From assembly GCF_000689375.1 (NCBI RefSeq), contig NZ_CBQZ010000001.1:434001-498000 (forward strand): a DNA stretch of 64,000 nt, read 5' to 3'. Made by a program: the position numbers and the translations under genes. This stretch comes from Cardinium endosymbiont cBtQ1 of Bemisia tabaci (GTDB lineage: Bacteria; Bacteroidota; Bacteroidia; Cytophagales; Amoebophilaceae). Of the stretch, positions 63,404 to 64,000 are shown piece after piece. The notes beneath the pieces are model-generated. The model was not told the DNA's origin and made no database searches. It saw only the letters and a list, made by a program, of their open reading frames with translations. Numbering within the stretch: position 1 is the stretch's first letter; each line of letters opens with the position of its first letter.

Positions 63404-64000
63404 TTACCAAACGACTGGCTCGCATAAAACAGGTGCTGTAGTAGCCAACATGACTACATTGATTTTACTAAGCTGCACTTGCTTTTTTATACCATATAGG
63501 CCAGCCATATAGGGCAGCATACATCTAAAAATGGCATCGTCTTCTTTAAATTTTGCCGCTTGAATAGAATTTACAATAGCATTGATAAGCACGCCAGTCA
63601 GAATGCCATCATTATAACTTGCATGATTCCCTTGATCTTTTTTATAGTTTTGGTAGCAATTATAATCACGCTCTGCCAACAACTGAGCTGTACAATAGCG
63701 CTGCATGAGGCTCCAAGTAGCTTTTTGGCTGTCCTCAGTAAAACTTTTAAGGCGTTTTCCAGCATAGATACTGCACATTACGTCTGCATGGCTAGTAATA
63801 TCTATCTTATTGATATTCAATCCTATAAAATGTGCACCTTGATGGTAAAAAGTGTTGTATTTTCCTAGTTTTCTTGGATTTTCTAAACAAAGAGAAGTAT
63901 ATGCAATGATATCACAGAATTTGCCCTTATCTTTTTTACTTTCTTTTTTATGCTTTTTATCCTGTGCTGGATCGTCCTGAACAGCTGTTTTTTTTGTCTT
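63404..64000 (-). CDS. Hypothetical protein, 5' end outside the window
   Basis: The frame is open from the right edge (64000) to TAG at 63404; 198 codons are visible. The visible N-terminal part is lysine-rich (QDKKHKKESKKDKGKF). A folded part follows with several cysteines (FCDIIAYTSLCLENPRKL, VMCSIYAGKRLKSFTEDSQ, MLPYMAGLYGIKKQVQ). A TTG at 63820 could be mistaken for the start, but the frame continues upstream with protein-like content. I recognise no family. It lies upstream of the ankyrin gene on the same strand and might share its transcript. Confidence 0.6.
   Translation of the reverse strand, partial: KTKKTAVQDDPAQDKKHKKESKKDKGKFCDIIAYTSLCLENPRKLGKYNTFYHQGAHFIGLNINKIDITSHADVMCSIYAGKRLKSFTEDSQKATWSLMQRYCTAQLLAERDYNCYQNYKKDQGNHASYNDGILTGVLINAIVNSIQAAKFKEDDAIFRCMLPYMAGLYGIKKQVQLSKINVVMLATTAPVLCEPVVW

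Overview
This window looks like part of a reduced, AT-rich genome of an intracellular Bacteroidota symbiont. The gene content resembles the Amoebophilaceae (Cardinium/Amoebophilus group). That assignment is inferred from gene content and was not tested by alignment. Supporting signs are Bacteroidota-type families (PUR-alpha/DUF3276, DUF4292, DUF2795, DUF6913-like, Porin_10, a DksA relative lacking most zinc cysteines), a split ATP synthase operon with no beta and epsilon genes, almost no visible Shine-Dalgarno sequences, a large secreted ankyrin-repeat protein, and a nest of mobile elements beside a decayed gene.

Layout. 1-205 is the 3' end of ssb. 215-4542 is one IS256-family element split twice: by a group II intron (about 1681-3669) and by an IS982-family element (417-1415, with a 5-bp target duplication). 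This IS256 copy abuts the 3' end of a second, older group II intron remnant (about 4543-4690). 4841-6882 carries a DUF4292 lipoprotein, RNA polymerase omega and a BamD-like protein. About 7049-7212 is the tail of a lost endonuclease IV gene. 7489-9590 carries rluD and a ComEA-like protein. 9700-13245 is a giant fusion of a sodium:solute symporter, a histidine-kinase-like region and a RelA/SpoT-type HD-like region. 13273-18734 is a minus-strand block (cysteine desulfurase, ligA, ZIP transporter, rsmH). 19051-21287 holds a short RelA/SpoT homologue and mltG.

21507-30798 is a long minus-strand housekeeping stretch (zapA, pheT, malic enzyme, rlmN, CPBP protease, ychF, ferredoxin, greA). 31224-36938 is a plus-strand block (pepA, lgt, infC-rpmI-rplT, prfA). 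37048-43229 is on the minus strand (hflX, gpmI, an rluB-like gene, a dksA-like gene, a zinc-ribbon gene and a Nif3-like gene). 43374-51811 is on the plus strand (lpxK, a porin, atpB-E-F-H-A-G).

52147-54915 holds two related, repeat-rich lipoprotein genes. Each is broken by a single mutation: a nonsense codon in one and a frameshift in an A-run in the other. The rest of the window carries an Omp85-like outer-membrane protein, a LolC/E-type permease, murF, three tRNAs (Ser-GCT, Pro-TGG, Arg-TCT), a 995-residue secreted ankyrin protein and a partial lysine-rich protein that runs off the right edge.

Together the genes describe a cell that keeps translation, peptidoglycan precursor synthesis and trimming, lipoprotein maturation, outer-membrane biogenesis and a proton-type ATP synthase, while its accessory content is mobile DNA, secreted or surface repeat proteins and altered alarmone proteins. 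The most unusual items are the symporter/kinase/HD fusion, the RelA/SpoT homologue without HD residues, the paired broken repeat lipoproteins and the nested mobile elements.
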